This document shows, piece by piece, positions 15,266 through 24,827 of a stretch of DNA of 36,582 nucleotides. This stretch comes from Alistipes sp. (lineage in GTDB: Bacteria > Bacteroidota > Bacteroidia > Bacteroidales > Rikenellaceae), in contig JAFYRB010000003.1 in assembly GCA_017559615.1 (NCBI GenBank), positions 1 through 36,582 on the forward strand, given 5' to 3'. Made by a program: the position numbers and the translations under genes. The first letter of the stretch is position 1, and each line of letters begins with the position of its first letter. The notes under the pieces are model-generated. The model made no database searches. It worked only from the letters and a program-made list of their open reading frames with translations, and was not told the DNA's origin.

Positions 15266-16204
15266 TTAATTGTGAAGTGTACCAGCATTGACAACTGGCT
15301 GAGCGGCTTCATCAGCACACAACACTACAAGAAGGTTGCTCACCATAGCAGCCTTGCGCTCCTCGTCAAGCTCTACAACCTCCTCGATAGAAAGACGCTC
15401 AAGGGCAATCTTAACCATAGATACAGCACCCTCTACAATCTTCTCGCGAGCCGAGATAATAGCATCAGCCTGCTGGCGACGAAGCATAGCAGCAGCAATC
15501 TCTGGAGCATATGCCAAGTAGTTGAGGCGAGCCTCGACAACCTCAATACCTGCAATAGAGAGACGCTCGTTAAGCTCATCTGTAAGGCGCTCGTTAATCT
15601 CCTCACCACCCGAACGAAGTGTTACCTCATCAGGAGTGCTATTTGTATTCTCATCGTAAGCATACATACCAGCAACCTGACGCAAAGCCGAGTCACTCTG
15701 CACCGCTACAAAGTTCTCCAATACGTTCATACGAAGATTTGAGCTATTAACACCAATCTCTGATGGAGCATCAATCTCGAATACTGCGTTATATGCACCA
15801 TCGTTCTTAATCTTCCACACTACAACCAAACCAATAAGGATTGGGTTACCAGCCTTATCATTAACCTTGATAGGATCTACATTGAGGTTACGAGCACGCA
15901 TTGATAGCTTCTTTGCAGACATTAGTGGATTAATCCACCAGAAGCCATTCTCATAGAATGTACCACGATAGTTACCAAAGAAGAGCAACACGCGCGACTC
16001 ATTAGGCTCAAGCATCATAAAGCCAGGAATCATCAATGTTGCAACGATAGCAACAACAACTATCGCCGTAACGCCTAACGCCTCACCAATTAAAGAGTTC
16101 GCCAAAGCGTAGCAGAGGTAGGCAAGAATACCCCACAAAACCAAATTAATAAGCAGAGCCACAAAACCATTGAGTCTCCAACCTGAATAAGAATAGTTCT
16201 TCAT
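15266..16204 (-). CDS. SPFH (band 7/stomatin-like) membrane protein
   Basis: The 312-residue protein has two N-terminal TM segments (about 12-35 and 42-62) then an SPFH domain: [20 protein letters not shown], a core with [16 protein letters not shown], and the helical [22 protein letters not shown] ahead of an Ala-rich oligomerisation helix. SPFH proteins form membrane-bound rings that organise microdomains or govern proteases. It leads the five-gene operon and is 24 nt ahead of the Arc-like gene. A promoter element lies at 16250-16257. Confidence 0.92.
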   Translation of the reverse strand: MKNYSYSGWRLNGFVALLINLVLWGILAYLCYALANSLIGEALGVTAIVVVAIVATLMIPGFMMLEPNESRVLLFFGNYRGTFYENGFWWINPLMSAKKLSMRARNLNVDPIKVNDKAGNPILIGLVVVWKIKNDGAYNAVFEIDAPSEIGVNSSNLRMNVLENFVAVQSDSALRQVAGMYAYDENTNSTPDEVTLRSGGEEINERLTDELNERLSIAGIEVVEARLNYLAYAPEIAAAMLRRQQADAIISAREKIVEGAVSMVKIALERLSIEEVVELDEERKAAMVSNLLVVLCADEAAQPVVNAGTLHN

Positions 16205-16249
16205 AAGCGATAGTTTTTAGCTGTTATAAATAATATCATTTTGATATCA

Positions 16250-16257
16250 CAAAGATA
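16250..16257 (-). promoter_or_regulatory. -7 promoter element of the SPFH operon
   Basis: The minus strand reads TATCTTTG 45 bp upstream of the SPFH start codon. TTTG with a 21-bp spacer is present upstream. A GATATCAAAATGATATT inverted repeat overlaps the likely transcription start. Confidence 0.65.
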
Positions 16258-16300
16258 CAAACAAATTTTCGAATTTACCAAATTATTTCGCAAAATTAAT

Positions 16301-16338
16301 TACAAAAAAAGAGGGGTTATCGATTACTCGACAACCCC
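16301..16338 (-). terminator. Terminator of the large lipoprotein gene
   Basis: On the minus strand GGGGTTGTCGA pairs with TCGATAACCCC (one bulge), followed by TCTTTTTTTG. It lies 24 nt beyond the stop codon at 16362. Confidence 0.85.
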
Positions 16339-16361
16339 CACTCTGGTTTATTTAGAATTGT

Positions 16362-19300
16362 TTACTTACCTACAGAACCAATCTCAACAAGATCAATCTC
16401 CTCGGTGCGAGTACCGCCTGCAACCTTAACAAGGCGTGCAAGAGTTGAACCAGCATAGGTATTGTTCTTAACATTAGTAGCATCAGACGATGTAAGACGA
16501 CCGATAAGAATACCTATATTTGGATCCTTAACATCATCAGCAGGATATGCACCAGTAATCTGATTAACGATTATGCTACAGTTCTTGACAGTATTGCCTG
16601 ACATATCCTTAATATCGTTAGCACAACCAACCAAAGCAGCTACATCACGATAAGCCATTACACTAACACCCTCAACAGTGTTATTGATAATCTTATCTGT
16701 TCCGTTACCTGTTGCAGCGAGGTAACCAACCAAAGCACCAGCCTTATCACCGTTATCGAAGCGACCGTTCACAGTATTTGGCATAAGAACAATATCACCT
16801 CCAATAACCTTACAATCCATAACAGTACCAAACATATGAGCAACAACAGCACCAGCATAGTGGCTACCATAGATGCTTGGTTCAATAATAGTAAGACCTG
16901 TCATTGTACCTCTTGCAAAACCGAAGAAACCTGAAGGAGTTGTGTTGTAATCAGCAATCTGCAAGCCCTTAATCTGCTTGTGATTACCATTGTATGTACC
17001 CTTGAATGGAACAGCACTTGTACCAATAGGTGTCCATACACCCTCAAGCTCCATATCTGTTACCTGGAATACATCGCTATACTTATCATACTCGCTTGCA
17101 AACTTCCAAAGAGCAGCAGTATTCTCCTTTGTAGTGCACTCCTCATAACCCAAACGAAGCTGATTGTTACGAGTAACAACATAACGACGGTATAGATCCT
17201 TATCAAGAATATTGTAAACAGCAGCGCCCTCACACTCTACCAATACTGGAACACCTGTACGACGACCTACATATGCAGCCTCATTCTTGAATGGGACGTG
17301 GGTACCATTATAACCCTCATAAGTCTGGTTAATCCAAATAGTTACATTAGAAAGTCTATTTGTAGCATCCCACGAAGCAAGATTTGCGTGACCAGCGATA
17401 CCACCAAGATCTCTATAGCCCTCAATATCTGCGTTTGTTACAGAACATCTTGTAATTGTGTTAGGATCCTGCATCTGACCAACGATACCACCAAGCTTAT
17501 CGCCATCATCAGCATTTGGATAAACTGAAATCTTAAGGTCAGTAATATGACAGTTATCAACATTACCCCAGATCTGAGTTACAATAGGAGCAATTCGACC
17601 TCTACCCTTAAGCTCAACATTCTTCATAAGAATGTTCTTAATATCACCAACATAAGAACCGAAGAGACCTACATCCTTTCTATCCTCCATATAAACGAAG
17701 TTAGAGATAGTCTTCTTACCACCATCGAAGTTTAGCTTACGATAGCTCTTACCAGCCCAGTTGTTAATTGCAACAAATGTTACATTATCATCAGCAAATG
17801 TCAATTTACCACCGAAGTCGATATCCTCAACAAGTTTAACATTCTGGAATGTGTAGTAGTGCTCATCAGTAACGTGGTTAGAGAACCAAGCCAAACCGTT
17901 AGCTGTTGAAATCTCAAGCACTGGCTCAGCAGCATAAGCTGGATCAACATTAATCTCAGCGCCAACTGCGTAACGAACACGAACATCAGTATTTGCTACA
18001 CGGTTTGAAGCAAGGTTAGCCTCATTCCATACATTCATTAGGTCACGACCAATTACGCTACCTACATTAGCACTCTTGTAATAACCTGGTGTAAGGATAT
18101 CACGCTGAACTGCAAGAACCTTTACATCATTCACGCTATTATTAATAAGGTTATCACCAAAGTAAGTAGCACCTACGATACCCGCAGCATCACGGAATGC
18201 AGTAATTGTACAATTCTTAACAGAACAGTTCTCAATAGGCTCAGCAGGAGTGTTTGCAGCATTTGGCTCAGAGTAACCTACGATACCAGCAGCCTTATCA
18301 CCATCATCATAAACACCATTTACAAGGTGAGGATTAGCAACGATAGTTGCATTCTCAACATTACAATTCTTAATAGAACCACAAATACGACCAGCGATAC
18401 CACCAACCCAGTGGTTACCCTCGATAGTGGCATTCTTAACTGTAAGGTCTGCAATATTACCCTTAACATAACCGAACAAACCTACAGACTCTACACCCTT
18501 AACCTCAAGATTCTCAATTGTAGCGCCGTTACCCTCGATAGACACAACTGTGCTTGGTGAAATTGCTACATATGGAGCAAGTAGAGTGTGAGCATCGTTG
18601 TAGCCTGTCATATCAAGCTGCAACTTCTCAGCGAACACAACACGCTTCGCCTGCTTCTGGCCGAATACATAAGCCTGATTCTGTGACAACCAGTAAAGGT
18701 CGCCCTCCTCCTCGATAGTAAACACGCCATCAACTACATCTACACCAGCAACCTTGTAGTAAACCTTGAATGAATCATTCAAGAAAGCAGCGTTGTCAGC
18801 ATAGTAGCGAATCTCAGCCTCAGCATTGATATACTCGTACATCTGGTACTCGTTATCATACTTCATATCGATAACAGCGTCGTCAGTTGCTGTAACGAAC
18901 TCAGCATAAGCCTCAGACATCTGTGACTTAAGATTAACAGCAAGAGCATCCTTAGACATACCAAACTTAGACTCAACCTCAGCAAGAGTGTAGAAGTCCT
19001 TACCGTTAGTAAGCTTGTAAGCATAACCCTCAAGAGCGTTTACAGCCTTATCAGAAGCCGTAGTCCACTTGTTCTCAAATACCAAAGCCTTGCGCTCAGC
19101 ATTCCAGTTTGCGTGCTTCTCAATAGACTCATTACCCTTCTCAGTTACAAGAGCATACTGGTACTCAGCATCGTTGTTCTCGTGAATATATACATAGTCA
19201 CTTGATGCAACAATCTTATTCTCAACCTCTACATTCAAAGTGAATGCGTATGTGTTGTAATCCTCAGGCATATTGTGAACAAAAGCAGTAACCTTAACGC

Positions 19301-20717
19301 GACCAGCCTCAGCATCTACAACCTCAACAGCCAAGCGCTCACCTCTCAAAACTGAAGCACGAGTCTTAAGTGGCTCAACTGTAACAGAACCATTAGTTGC
19401 AAGAACACTTGCTGCAGATGCAGGAGTAACCTCAAATACAGCAGTCAATGTAGTAGCAGTCAATGTAGAACCCTTAGGACCTACAACGCGAACAGCTGTA
19501 GCTAGACCATCTGTATACTCTGGCACGAAAGTAATATTCTGCACCATTGCAGCCAACTTATTGTTGATATCCTCAAGATTCTCCTCGATAGAAGTAAGTC
19601 TATTGTTTGTCTCTGTCTTGAAGGCATTGAACTCATCAACAAGTGCGCTATACTTATTGTTCAACTGGTTGTACTGCTCCAAAATCTTGTTGTTGTCAAT
19701 CTTGATTGACTCAAGAAGTGAACCTGTTGCAGCATCAACAGCCTCCTTAATCTCGTTAGTTACAGTCTCCTTGTAACGATTCAACTCGTTATTAACATCT
19801 GTAACCTTCTCAGAAAGAGCCTCATAGTTCTTCTCAATAAGAGTCTTCAAATAATCGATGTTGCCCTCTGCCTTATTAATAGCCTCGAGCAAAGCCTCAA
19901 TCTCCAACATCTGAGCATTCAACTTTGCAGTCATCTCTGACTCAACGCGGATAATCTCGCCCCAGTATGCATTAAACTGCTCGGTAATAGTGTTATTAAC
20001 CTCTGCAAGACGAGCATCTACATCACCCTCAAGAGTAGCGATAAGAGTCTGAATTGCCATATCAGCCTTAGACATAATATCAAGCATACCAAGGATAAGC
20101 TGAATATTAGCTGAATTCTGGCTAATAGCTGTTGCATTTGCATCAATCTGAGACTGCAAGCCTGGAACGATATTCTCCTCGATATCCTTCAAGGTAGCCT
20201 CAGCTGTCTCGATACGAGCCTCAATCTCAAGAATCTTTGCATCAACAACAACCTGATACTCTGTAAGAGCCTCATTTACCTTTGCAATGTCCTCTACATT
20301 CTTAGAAATGCTAAGCTCCACAGCAGCCAACTGACTCTTGAACGCCTCGTCCATTGTCTGTAAATCAGCCACAACATCGTTGAAATCTGCAATAGCATCA
20401 AGAACCTGCTGAGCAAAATCTGCATCTTCCAAAGCCTTGATACGCTTTGCAAGCTCCTCGTTGGCCTTTGTAAGTTTAGCCAAATCTGATGCGTGAGCAG
20501 CTGTCAAAGCCTCAGTATCATTGACTAACTTTGTCAAACCAGTCGTGATTGCATCAAGATCAGTCTTCATCGGTGCAATCTGGTCGTTCATCATAGACTC
20601 GAGATTCTCAATCTTATTATTAAGATCGCGAATGTCATCATCATACTTAGCACAACCTACTGTGTAGAGCATAGCACCTATTAGGAGTATGCTCAATAAC
20701 TTAGATAAGTACTTCAT
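16362..20717 (-). CDS. Large surface lipoprotein with coiled coil and GLUG-motif clusters
   Basis: This 1451-residue protein starts with a lipoprotein signal peptide and lipobox TVGC (Cys21), followed by AKYDDD; an acidic cluster just after the Cys fits the Bacteroidetes surface-export signal, so it is probably outward-facing. Residues 25-395 are heptad-rich coiled coil (LNNKIENLESMMND and many repeats). About 395-515 is a beta-rich, Ig- or BACON-like segment. Three GLUG-type clusters begin near residues 744, 1016 and 1262, with recurring LFGYVKGNI, GGIAG and DNGDKAGALVGY units. GLUG proteins are generally adhesive or surface-layer proteins; the ligand is unknown. The gene is monocistronic, divergent from a small XRE regulator. 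Confidence 0.88.
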   Translation of the reverse strand: MKYLSKLLSILLIGAMLYTVGCAKYDDDIRDLNNKIENLESMMNDQIAPMKTDLDAITTGLTKLVNDTEALTAAHASDLAKLTKANEELAKRIKALEDADFAQQVLDAIADFNDVVADLQTMDEAFKSQLAAVELSISKNVEDIAKVNEALTEYQVVVDAKILEIEARIETAEATLKDIEENIVPGLQSQIDANATAISQNSANIQLILGMLDIMSKADMAIQTLIATLEGDVDARLAEVNNTITEQFNAYWGEIIRVESEMTAKLNAQMLEIEALLEAINKAEGNIDYLKTLIEKNYEALSEKVTDVNNELNRYKETVTNEIKEAVDAATGSLLESIKIDNNKILEQYNQLNNKYSALVDEFNAFKTETNNRLTSIEENLEDINNKLAAMVQNITFVPEYTDGLATAVRVVGPKGSTLTATTLTAVFEVTPASAASVLATNGSVTVEPLKTRASVLRGERLAVEVVDAEAGRVKVTAFVHNMPEDYNTYAFTLNVEVENKIVASSDYVYIHENNDAEYQYALVTEKGNESIEKHANWNAERKALVFENKWTTASDKAVNALEGYAYKLTNGKDFYTLAEVESKFGMSKDALAVNLKSQMSEAYAEFVTATDDAVIDMKYDNEYQMYEYINAEAEIRYYADNAAFLNDSFKVYYKVAGVDVVDGVFTIEEEGDLYWLSQNQAYVFGQKQAKRVVFAEKLQLDMTGYNDAHTLLAPYVAISPSTVVSIEGNGATIENLEVKGVESVGLFGYVKGNIADLTVKNATIEGNHWVGGIAGRICGSIKNCNVENATIVANPHLVNGVYDDGDKAAGIVGYSEPNAANTPAEPIENCSVKNCTITAFRDAAGIVGATYFGDNLINNSVNDVKVLAVQRDILTPGYYKSANVGSVIGRDLMNVWNEANLASNRVANTDVRVRYAVGAEINVDPAYAAEPVLEISTANGLAWFSNHVTDEHYYTFQNVKLVEDIDFGGKLTFADDNVTFVAINNWAGKSYRKLNFDGGKKTISNFVYMEDRKDVGLFGSYVGDIKNILMKNVELKGRGRIAPIVTQIWGNVDNCHITDLKISVYPNADDGDKLGGIVGQMQDPNTITRCSVTNADIEGYRDLGGIAGHANLASWDATNRLSNVTIWINQTYEGYNGTHVPFKNEAAYVGRRTGVPVLVECEGAAVYNILDKDLYRRYVVTRNNQLRLGYEECTTKENTAALWKFASEYDKYSDVFQVTDMELEGVWTPIGTSAVPFKGTYNGNHKQIKGLQIADYNTTPSGFFGFARGTMTGLTIIEPSIYGSHYAGAVVAHMFGTVMDCKVIGGDIVLMPNTVNGRFDNGDKAGALVGYLAATGNGTDKIINNTVEGVSVMAYRDVAALVGCANDIKDMSGNTVKNCSIIVNQITGAYPADDVKDPNIGILIGRLTSSDATNVKNNTYAGSTLARLVKVAGGTRTEEIDLVEIGSVGK

Positions 20718-20844
20718 AAATTAAAATAGTTAATAATAAATAAAATGTATTTGGTTTAGTCAAATCCAATACACACACGCATCAGGAGCCATTTTTGGCC
20801 CTCCCGACAGCATATTGTAGCAAATAGTTCTCAAATTCTTCAGT

Positions 20845-20860
20845 GTATCATATATGATAC
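20845..20860. promoter_or_regulatory. 16-bp perfect palindrome, candidate operator
   Basis: GTATCATATATGATAC is a perfect palindrome located right at the predicted transcription start of the large lipoprotein gene, between it and the divergent XRE-type gene. The position fits an operator for that regulator; binding is inference. Confidence 0.55.
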
Positions 20861-20868
20861 GCACGGTG

Positions 20869-20900
20869 CAAAGATATTGATTAAACTTTGCAATTGCAAA
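20869..20900 (-). promoter_or_regulatory. Promoter of the large lipoprotein gene
   Basis: The minus strand carries TTTG at 20900-20897, a 20-bp spacer, and TATCTTTG at 20876-20869. The transcript would start near 20862, leaving an unusually long 5' leader of about 145 nt before the ATG at 20717. Confidence 0.7.
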
Positions 20901-20923
20901 TTTTTTCGATAAAAAAATATTTA

Positions 20924-21145
20924 ATGAAAAATTACGAAGATACTATCCAGCTTATCGCACAGAATATCAAGAAAATACGTATTTCAAAGGGTTTATCTGT
21001 ACAAGAAGTTGCTTATCGATGTGATATGGAAAGATCTAATTTGAGTCGTCTTGAAGCGGGTAGAACTAATATGACGATTAAGACTATCTGCTTGATTTGC
21101 ACTGCTCTAAATGTAGAAATCACAGATGTAATCAAGGATGTATAA
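20924..21145 (+). CDS. Small XRE-family HTH regulator
   Basis: The 73-residue protein is one HTH_3 domain: QNIKKIRISKGLSVQEVAYRCDMERSNLSRLEAGRTNMTIKTI (recognition helix around RSNLSRLEAGR), with no effector domain, like phage repressors and restriction-modification controller proteins. I start at the ATG at 20924; an in-frame TTG at 20888 would add twelve poor residues. It is divergent from the lipoprotein gene, with the palindrome at 20845-20860 and the promoter between them, which suggests local control of that surface protein. Confidence 0.87.
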   Translation: MKNYEDTIQLIAQNIKKIRISKGLSVQEVAYRCDMERSNLSRLEAGRTNMTIKTICLICTALNVEITDVIKDV

Positions 21146-21153
21146 AATATACC

Positions 21154-22056
21154 TTAATATATACTACCTATAGCAAGCAGTATCATACCTATAAGGATTA
21201 ACACCATATCAAGGGCTTTGCTTCGAAGGTTTTTCTCTCCAAAGATGAGTGCTGCGCATACGAATGATACCACAACCGAGAAGCGGCGAATCATAGATAT
21301 CACAGCAATCATCGAACCATCCATATCTATTGCGTGATAGTAGCAGAAGTCGGCACAAGAGACAAATATCGATATTAGAGGTATCGCCCACGACCAATGA
21401 AACTTGTCTACACTACGTCGTGGATACCATATAACAAGTAGTAATATTGTCATAATAACAAGTTGGTAGATGCTAAACCAACTCTGCACAAACATCGGAT
21501 CGAGCGAGTGCTCCGAGATTATATACTTATCAAAGAGCCCACTTACGGCACCGAGCAACATCGCCATAAACATTGCTACGGCGTGACGGCTCGAGAAGCT
21601 AACATTCTCCTTTTTACTACTCACAGAGAGTAGATACAACGATGCAATTGTAAGCAGCACTCCACCCCACTGCCAGAGATTCAACCTTTCACCAAAGAGC
21701 AAGACTGCACCAACAAGCACAACAACTGGGCGTGTAGCATTCACTGGACCCACGATACTTAGCGGCAGATGCTTCATTGCGTAATAGCCACAGATCCACG
21801 ACGAAAGGGTGATAACGGCCTTAATGGCAACGAGCATATGACAAAAGAGCGTTGTCGGCTCATAACTCAAAGATGTACCGGATAGAACACCTAGCGACCA
21901 CTCCGAGTCTATGACAACAGGGAGAAATATCAATGTTGAGATAAAGGTGTTGAACCACAAAACAGCAACTACGGCATTGCCCATCAGCGAACGCTTCTTG
22001 GCAACATCGTAGAGTCCCAGCATTAGCGCTGAGAGAAAGGCAACACCTACCCACAT
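21154..22056 (-). CDS. EamA/DMT-superfamily transporter
   Basis: The 300-residue protein has ten hydrophobic segments in two homologous halves, the EamA (drug/metabolite transporter) layout. Typical signatures are the end of the first half (GPVNATRPVVVLVGAVLLFGERLNLWQW, split by family custom) and the second-half counterpart ending with ALIFGEKN. Substrate is unknown. It is the last gene of a seven-gene operon, 6 nt after the prenyltransferase gene, and converges on the XRE gene with only 8 bp between stop codons. Confidence 0.88.
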   Translation of the reverse strand: MWVGVAFLSALMLGLYDVAKKRSLMGNAVVAVLWFNTFISTLIFLPVVIDSEWSLGVLSGTSLSYEPTTLFCHMLVAIKAVITLSSWICGYYAMKHLPLSIVGPVNATRPVVVLVGAVLLFGERLNLWQWGGVLLTIASLYLLSVSSKKENVSFSSRHAVAMFMAMLLGAVSGLFDKYIISEHSLDPMFVQSWFSIYQLVIMTILLLVIWYPRRSVDKFHWSWAIPLISIFVSCADFCYYHAIDMDGSMIAVISMIRRFSVVVSFVCAALIFGEKNLRSKALDMVLILIGMILLAIGSIY

Positions 22057-22062
22057 TGTCTA

Positions 22063-22944
22063 CTAGAAGATTAGCAGATTAAGAATCAGAGCAACACCAT
22101 ACGCCACACTTGCCAATGCATTGAGTGTACCAAAGGCAATACCGATATTACGCTGGCGCGTAGGTGTTACAAGGATATGCTCCATAAGGAGTATCGCTGC
22201 AAACATCGCACAACCCAACCACGCAAGCCACGACTGTGGCTGATATAGTGTATAGGTAACAATCATCGAGAGGCTCACAACGTGGAGCAATGCACTAATA
22301 ACAAGCGACGTAAAGGCAGAGAAGCGAGAAGGAATAGAACACAAGCCTTGCTCCCTATCAAACTCGGCATCCTGCAAGGCGTAGATAATATCAAAACCTG
22401 CCGACCAACACATAACACCAAGTGCCAGGATTAAAGACTCCGCGGTAATCTCACCACACACCGCAATGGTAGCACCAACGGGAGCAATACCCAATGATAT
22501 ACCCAATACGATATGTGCTAACGAGGTAAAGCGCTTGCAGTAGCTATAGAACATTATCACAGCCAGCGCCACTGGTGATAGCCAACCACATAGAGGGTTA
22601 ATTGTAGCACTCGCAATGATAAACAAGATGGCATTGATAACGATAAACCACACCGCCTCGCGCGATGAAATCTTACCTGCAGGAATCTCGCGCATTGCAG
22701 TACGAGGATTATCTGCATCGATAAATCTATCTGCCCAGCGGTTAAAGCCCATAGCGACATTACGGGCAAATACCATACACAACACGACCTTAACAAGCAA
22801 CATCACCCACCATTCTGCGCCATTATCAGCCAACAGCTCTGGTGAACTCTTAACAGCATACACAAAGGCAAGCAACGCAAAGGGCATTGCAAAGATTGTG
22901 TGTGAAAACTTTACAAGACTTAGGTAGTCCCCGACTTTCGACAT
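22063..22944 (-). CDS. UbiA-family prenyltransferase, probably MqnP-type (menaquinone)
   Basis: UbiA enzymes attach a polyprenyl chain to an aromatic acceptor in the membrane. Both Asp-rich motifs are visible: N68/D72/D76 in NRWADRFIDADNPRTA and DIIYALQDAEFDRE in the second half, with about eight TM segments. In Bacteroidetes lacking the classical pathway, such a 4-hydroxybenzoate prenyltransferase-like protein (MqnP) serves the futalosine route to menaquinone; that assignment is inference because no other mqn gene lies in the window. It begins 3 nt after the thioesterase gene. Confidence 0.88.
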   Translation of the reverse strand: MSKVGDYLSLVKFSHTIFAMPFALLAFVYAVKSSPELLADNGAEWWVMLLVKVVLCMVFARNVAMGFNRWADRFIDADNPRTAMREIPAGKISSREAVWFIVINAILFIIASATINPLCGWLSPVALAVIMFYSYCKRFTSLAHIVLGISLGIAPVGATIAVCGEITAESLILALGVMCWSAGFDIIYALQDAEFDREQGLCSIPSRFSAFTSLVISALLHVVSLSMIVTYTLYQPQSWLAWLGCAMFAAILLMEHILVTPTRQRNIGIAFGTLNALASVAYGVALILNLLIF

Positions 22945-22947
22945 ACA

Positions 22948-23361
22948 CTACTCAATATTTAACTCTCTATTCAAGACATCCATAAGCCACTGGGGTGCTC
23001 GCTGTGGGCGACGGGTCTCCTTATCGATAAAGCCCAGCGTAGTAAGGCCCGATGCGATATCCCTACCATCCTCGCCACGAATCTCGTAGCGGAAGGTCAT
23101 ACGCGCCATTGGCAACTCACTAACCTCGGCACGCACGGTAATAAGCTCATCGTAGTAGGCTGGCTGACGATACTTTACCTGCACCTCTACAATAGGCATC
23201 ATAACACCTCTACGCTCCATTTCGGCATATGTCAAGCCTGCCGCGCGCAACCACTCTGTACGAGCAACCTCGAAGAACTTAACGTAGTTAGAGTGGTGAA
23301 CAATACCCATCTGATCGGTGTGGTGATACTCCACACGAATCTGCGTCTCAAAGCTATTCAT
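22948..23361 (-). CDS. YbgC/4HBT-type acyl-CoA thioesterase
   Basis: The 137-residue hotdog-fold enzyme has the family signature EYHHTDQMGIVHHSNYVKFFE with the catalytic Asp at residue 16. It should hydrolyse an acyl-CoA or aromatic-CoA thioester. Its ATG overlaps the stop codon of the DUF4293 gene (TAATG), and the UbiA gene follows after 3 nt. Substrate is not evident; a role in quinone or envelope lipid metabolism is only suggested by the neighbours. Confidence 0.9.
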   Translation of the reverse strand: MNSFETQIRVEYHHTDQMGIVHHSNYVKFFEVARTEWLRAAGLTYAEMERRGVMMPIVEVQVKYRQPAYYDELITVRAEVSELPMARMTFRYEIRGEDGRDIASGLTTLGFIDKETRRPQRAPQWLMDVLNRELNIE

Positions 23362-23825
23362 TATCGTATACGATCAAATGAACGAACCATAACCTCATCC
23401 TTAAATGTTGCACGAGCAGCCATAGCAGACAATACCAACGCTACAATAGGCATAATTGCGGCCCAGCCAAACTGACGATGCTCGATGTCGGCATTCCCCA
23501 AGGCATTCGCGCCAGAGAGATAGTAATAGATAGCCTCGAAAGCTATGCAGCCCAACAAAAGCACAATCTCCACAGCACACAAACGCACCTGCGACATTCT
23601 ACGCTTGAACAAGAAGAGTGTGATAAGTGGCAACGCAGCAGCTGCAGCCATTAGGATACCCATCCAAATCGTGCTCTGCGACTCTGCCGAAGAGCTAAGT
23701 GAGAAAGCTGACAATGTGTATACATCGCCTGAAGATAGTGTAAACGACGCTACTGGCAAGATGAGCGCAAGACCCATAAGTGCCGCAGCAATAAGTAGAT
23801 AGAGTGATTGAATACGCTGAATCAT
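23361..23825 (-). CDS. DUF4293 family membrane protein
   Basis: The 154-residue product has four TM segments, begins MIQRIQSLYLLIAAALMG and ends FDRIR, both typical of DUF4293, a Bacteroidetes-restricted family of unknown function. It overlaps the thioesterase gene by one base and lies 20 nt after the glycosyltransferase gene. Confidence 0.88.
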   Translation of the reverse strand: MIQRIQSLYLLIAAALMGLALILPVASFTLSSGDVYTLSAFSLSSSAESQSTIWMGILMAAAAALPLITLFLFKRRMSQVRLCAVEIVLLLGCIAFEAIYYYLSGANALGNADIEHRQFGWAAIMPIVALVLSAMAARATFKDEVMVRSFDRIR

Positions 23826-23845
23826 AGTATTTTTACATTATATTA

Positions 23846-24805
23846 TTATTCCAACTTTTTATCAATTAGGTAGTTATTTCTATCCGACGAACGACGGTTA
23901 ATCAACTCTGCAATAAAGCCTGCAAGGAAGAGCTGAACACCCAAGATGATTGCCAAGAGCGCTAAATAGAAAAGTGGCTGCTCGGTAACACCTCGCCAAA
24001 CCAAACCATTAGACTGAGCTACAACCTTTTTCACAATAATCCATACCGTCGTGATACCACCGAACAAGAACATCAATGTTCCGAGTGAGCCAAACAGATA
24101 CATTGGCGAACGACCGAAGTGCGACATAAAGGATACTGAGATAAGGTCCAGATACCCCTTCACCATTCGCTCGATGCCGAACTTCGAAACACCATACTTG
24201 CGCTCACGATGCTCAACAACCTTCTCGCCAATGCGCTTGAAGCCAGCGTGCTTAGCGAGGATAGGGATATAGCGATGCATCTCGCCATAGACCTCGATGC
24301 TCTTAACTACCTTGCGACGGTAGGCCTTAAGGCCGCAATTGAAATCGTGCAGCTTAATACCCGACACCACGCGAGCCGTAAGGTTAAAGAACTTGCTTGG
24401 CCAACGCTTACCAATAGGATCGTAACGACGCTTCTTCCAACCAGACACCAAGTCGTAGCCATCCTCCAAAATCATACGACGCATCTCAGGGATTTCGTCT
24501 GGCGAGTCCTGCAAATCGGCATCCATAGTAAATACCACCTCTCCTTCAGCTATCTTAAAGCCCTCGTATAATGCTGCCGACTTACCATAGTTACGCAAGA
24601 AGCTAATACCCTTAATCTGAGCATACTGCCTCTTAAGTTCCTCGACAACGCTCCACGACCTATCGGTAGAGCCATCATCGATAAGAATAATCTCATAACT
24701 TAGGCCATTCTCACAAGCCACCCTATCAATCCATTGCACCAATTCGGGCAACGATTCCTCCTCGTTATAGAGTGGTACAACAACAGAAATATCTAACTGA
24801 CTCAT
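23846..24805 (-). CDS. GT2 glycosyltransferase, polyprenyl-phosphate type
   Basis: The 319-residue protein has an N-terminal GT-A domain (VVPLYNEEESLPELV, LIDDGSTDRSW, and the metal-binding DADLQDSPDEIP) and two C-terminal TM segments, the DPM1/GtrB/ArnC layout. Such enzymes move a sugar from a nucleotide donor to polyprenyl phosphate on the inner membrane face for envelope glycan or lipid modification. The sugar is unknown. It is the third gene of the mltG operon. Confidence 0.92.
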   Translation of the reverse strand: MSQLDISVVVPLYNEEESLPELVQWIDRVACENGLSYEIILIDDGSTDRSWSVVEELKRQYAQIKGISFLRNYGKSAALYEGFKIAEGEVVFTMDADLQDSPDEIPEMRRMILEDGYDLVSGWKKRRYDPIGKRWPSKFFNLTARVVSGIKLHDFNCGLKAYRRKVVKSIEVYGEMHRYIPILAKHAGFKRIGEKVVEHRERKYGVSKFGIERMVKGYLDLISVSFMSHFGRSPMYLFGSLGTLMFLFGGITTVWIIVKKVVAQSNGLVWRGVTEQPLFYLALLAIILGVQLFLAGFIAELINRRSSDRNNYLIDKKLE

Positions 24806-24827
24806 ACTCTCAACAATTTAATCAGGC

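Noticed and set aside
16362..20717. Phase-variable invertible region around the large lipoprotein
   Set aside because: I saw no pair of inverted repeats flanking its promoter and no recombinase gene nearby; only the single 16-bp palindrome is present.
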